From the NCBI GenBank assembly GCA_018067265.1, contig JAGPUY010000001.1, forward strand, positions 1 to 6,457: 6,457 nt of DNA, read 5' to 3'. Below, in pieces: positions 5,184 to 6,457 of this stretch (its first letter is position 1; each line of letters opens with the position of its first letter). The notes below the pieces were generated by a model. It saw nothing but the letters and a program-made list of their open reading frames with translations, did no database searches and was not told the DNA's origin. Source of the DNA: Oceanihabitans sp. GTDB lineage: Bacteria; Bacteroidota; Bacteroidia; Flavobacteriales; Flavobacteriaceae. The position numbers and the translations under genes were made by a program.

Positions 5184-5819
5184 CTAAAAATCACTTAACC
5201 TCAAATCCCTGTTTTTCTTCTTTTTCAATAATGCAGAAAATTTTAAAAATAACACAGCAGTTAAATACGCATCACCAGAAGCGGTATGACGATCATGCAT
5301 GGTAATATGAAAGGTATTGCAAAGTTGATCTAAGCTATAATGCGCATGGTCTTTTACGTATTTCGTTTTTTTGTAAAGTTGCCCTGTATCTACTAATTTG
5401 TTTTTAAGCTTTGGTAAATCCATTCGTTGTAAAGCTTGGTTAATCATAGCCACGTCAAACGCAATATGATGTGCAACCAAAACAGCACCTTCAATATGTT
5501 TTAAAAATAGTTTTATAGCTTCCGTTTCTTCTGTTTTACGAATAGATCCTGCTTTTAAAATACCATGAATTTTTACCGTATCTGCGTTAAAATGTTCTTG
5601 CTGTACATAGCACTCCAAGCTATCGGAAACGTTAATACTAAAGTTTTGTATGGTTACTGTGCCAATAGACAAAATAAGATCTTCGTTTGGATTTAGTCCA
5701 GTGGTTTCGGTATCAAATACTACAAACCTGGTAGTTTCTAAAGGCTTATTTTTACCTTTAAAACTTTCCGCGTAAGCGTTATAAAAATTAGGATATGTTT
5801 TGCGTTTAAACCAATTCAT
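5184..5819 (-). CDS. DEDDh 3'-5' exonuclease (DnaQ / Pol III epsilon-like)
   Basis: This is a 211-residue cytoplasmic protein of the RNase T/DnaQ superfamily. All five catalytic positions of the DEDDh type are visible: Asp36 and Glu38 in VVFDTETTGL, Asp122 in VAHHIAFDVAMI, and His178 and Asp183 in HDRHTASGDA. Such enzymes remove nucleotides from 3' ends with two metal ions. The family includes the proofreading subunit of DNA polymerase III, but this gene, in this setting, is more likely a stand-alone exonuclease. The first 30 residues, beginning MNWFKRKTYPNFY, form an extra N-terminal segment, and the C-terminus is basic (LLKKKKNRDLR). The start is fixed by its position: its ATG follows the stop codon of the DUF294 gene with no spacer, so translation probably depends on reinitiation. 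A role in polymerase proofreading is not supported. Confidence 0.92.
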   Translation of the reverse strand: MNWFKRKTYPNFYNAYAESFKGKNKPLETTRFVVFDTETTGLNPNEDLILSIGTVTIQNFSINVSDSLECYVQQEHFNADTVKIHGILKAGSIRKTEETEAIKLFLKHIEGAVLVAHHIAFDVAMINQALQRMDLPKLKNKLVDTGQLYKKTKYVKDHAHYSLDQLCNTFHITMHDRHTASGDAYLTAVLFLKFSALLKKKKNRDLRLSDF

Positions 5820-5822
5820 TTA
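5817..5822 (-). promoter_or_regulatory. Stop-start junction TAAATG coupling DUF294 gene and exonuclease
   Basis: On the minus strand the DUF294 stop TAA (5822-5820) is followed immediately by the exonuclease ATG (5819-5817). A zero-base gap implies termination-reinitiation coupling and a fixed ratio of the two proteins. It also leaves no room for a separate promoter between the stop and the start. Confidence 0.85.
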
Positions 5823-6457
5823 TAATAATTGAGAGAGTTTAAAACGGACTTTCAGTAGATCTTGTATCTCTTTTATAGGCTTAAAACAGCCTTTAAGTTT
5901 TAGTCTGTCGGCTTTACTTAGGCTATTCAAATCTATAAATCTTCCGGAATCGTTATTTTTTAAACCTTGTTGTGTTCTAAAACGCAGTAAAATGCGAAAG
6001 GCACTAATGCACGATTCATATAGATCTTTGGTTTGAGGTTCTATTTCTGCCAGTTTTTTAAAACGTGCAATAGTACTGTTGACGTCTTTTGTGTTATGCG
6101 ATAAAACGAGTAGTCGAGCAGCATCTACAAGTGGCATAATAGCACGTGCTTTAATATCAAATTGGTCTTTATGTTCGCCAGAATCTTCCACTAAAAAATT
6201 CCTAAAAAAGCTAAGCGGTGCTGGATTTTTTAAAGCGTTTTGTCCCATAAAATTTAAGAAAATCTCATAGCTGTCAATAGCTTCAAAAATACTAGTTGAC
6301 ATTTCGGCAACAAGGTCCAGATTTCCATATACCAAATCGTAATCAAAAAAGATATTGCAAAGCATGATTTTATCTGGATCTGGATGGGTAATCCAATTTT
6401 TAAATTGGGCTTTCCATTCGGTAACCGATAAGCACCATTTGGGATTACTTGCCATCA
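5820..6457 (-). CDS. DUF294 family nucleotidyltransferase-like protein, C-terminal part (partial)
   Basis: Only the last 211 or so residues are in the window. MASNPKWCLSVTEWKAQFKNWI matches the junction where the GlnD-like nucleotidyltransferase domain of DUF294 proteins ends and the helical DUF294_C substrate-binding domain begins. Motifs such as CNIFFDYDLVYGN, FDIKARAIMPLVDAARLLVL and a run ending near RLKLKGCFKPIKEIQDLLKVRF belong to that C-terminal domain. The Met at 6453-6455 is therefore probably internal. Full-length relatives carry a cyclic-nucleotide-binding domain, CBS domains and the nucleotidyltransferase domain upstream, about 600 residues in total. The role is probably regulatory, possibly nucleotide transfer to a protein or sensing of adenine nucleotides; this is inference. 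The stop TAA abuts the exonuclease ATG. As I recall, this pair often accompanies acetate transport and acetyl-CoA synthetase genes. Confidence 0.85.
   Translation of the reverse strand, partial: MASNPKWCLSVTEWKAQFKNWITHPDPDKIMLCNIFFDYDLVYGNLDLVAEMSTSIFEAIDSYEIFLNFMGQNALKNPAPLSFFRNFLVEDSGEHKDQFDIKARAIMPLVDAARLLVLSHNTKDVNSTIARFKKLAEIEPQTKDLYESCISAFRILLRFRTQQGLKNNDSGRFIDLNSLSKADRLKLKGCFKPIKEIQDLLKVRFKLSQLL

Noticed and set aside
6079..6270. 63-residue plus-strand open frame
   Set aside because: It is a reverse-strand shadow of the DUF294 C-terminal domain.

Overview
The window looks like chromosomal DNA from a marine-type member of the Flavobacteriaceae (phylum Bacteroidota). The reasons are AT-rich DNA, start codons preceded by A-rich leaders rather than clear Shine-Dalgarno sites, a secreted protein with GEVED-like repeats and a C-terminal type IX secretion (T9SS) sorting tail, a short Lys/Ala-rich protein of a kind seen in this family, and a convergent intergenic region packed with short repeats. 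The genus cannot be fixed from sequence alone.

Left part (1-1127): the 3' end of an unrecognised gene is followed after four bases by a lipoprotein with a von Willebrand A (VWA)-like fold. This pair is visibly more AT-rich than the rest and may be accessory DNA. Centre-left (about 1142-2184): a staphylococcal-type nuclease (SNase) is followed by a small exported protein with two Cys/His putative zinc sites. The nuclease has an intact domain, but its reading frame continues upstream of the first ATG into an export-signal-like segment that has no ATG, GTG or TTG.

Centre (2334-3884): a T9SS cargo protein carries two near-identical 160-residue repeats exactly 507 bases apart. A 34-residue Lys/Ala-rich protein follows, and then a strong rho-independent terminator. 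Centre-right (3934-4704): a NYN-domain putative ribonuclease with a C-terminal OST-HTH/LOTUS-like domain. The 479-base gap after it (4705-5183) lies between convergent genes. It holds a 14-base tandem array, a fragment resembling a widespread intergenic repeat, two perfect palindromic hairpins, and a direct repeat pair about 150 bases apart. No gene is supported there.

Right part (5184-6457, minus strand): a DEDDh 3'-5' exonuclease sits directly behind the end of a DUF294-type nucleotidyltransferase-like protein. The upstream TAA abuts the downstream ATG with no spacer, so the two are almost certainly co-translated. As I recall, this pair often sits near acetate uptake and activation genes, which would lie outside the window.

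I found no complete new defence system, CRISPR array, RNA gene or insertion sequence. The points most worth checking are the missing nuclease start codon, the unlisted small basic protein, the duplicated T9SS cargo domain and the repeat-rich convergent spacer.
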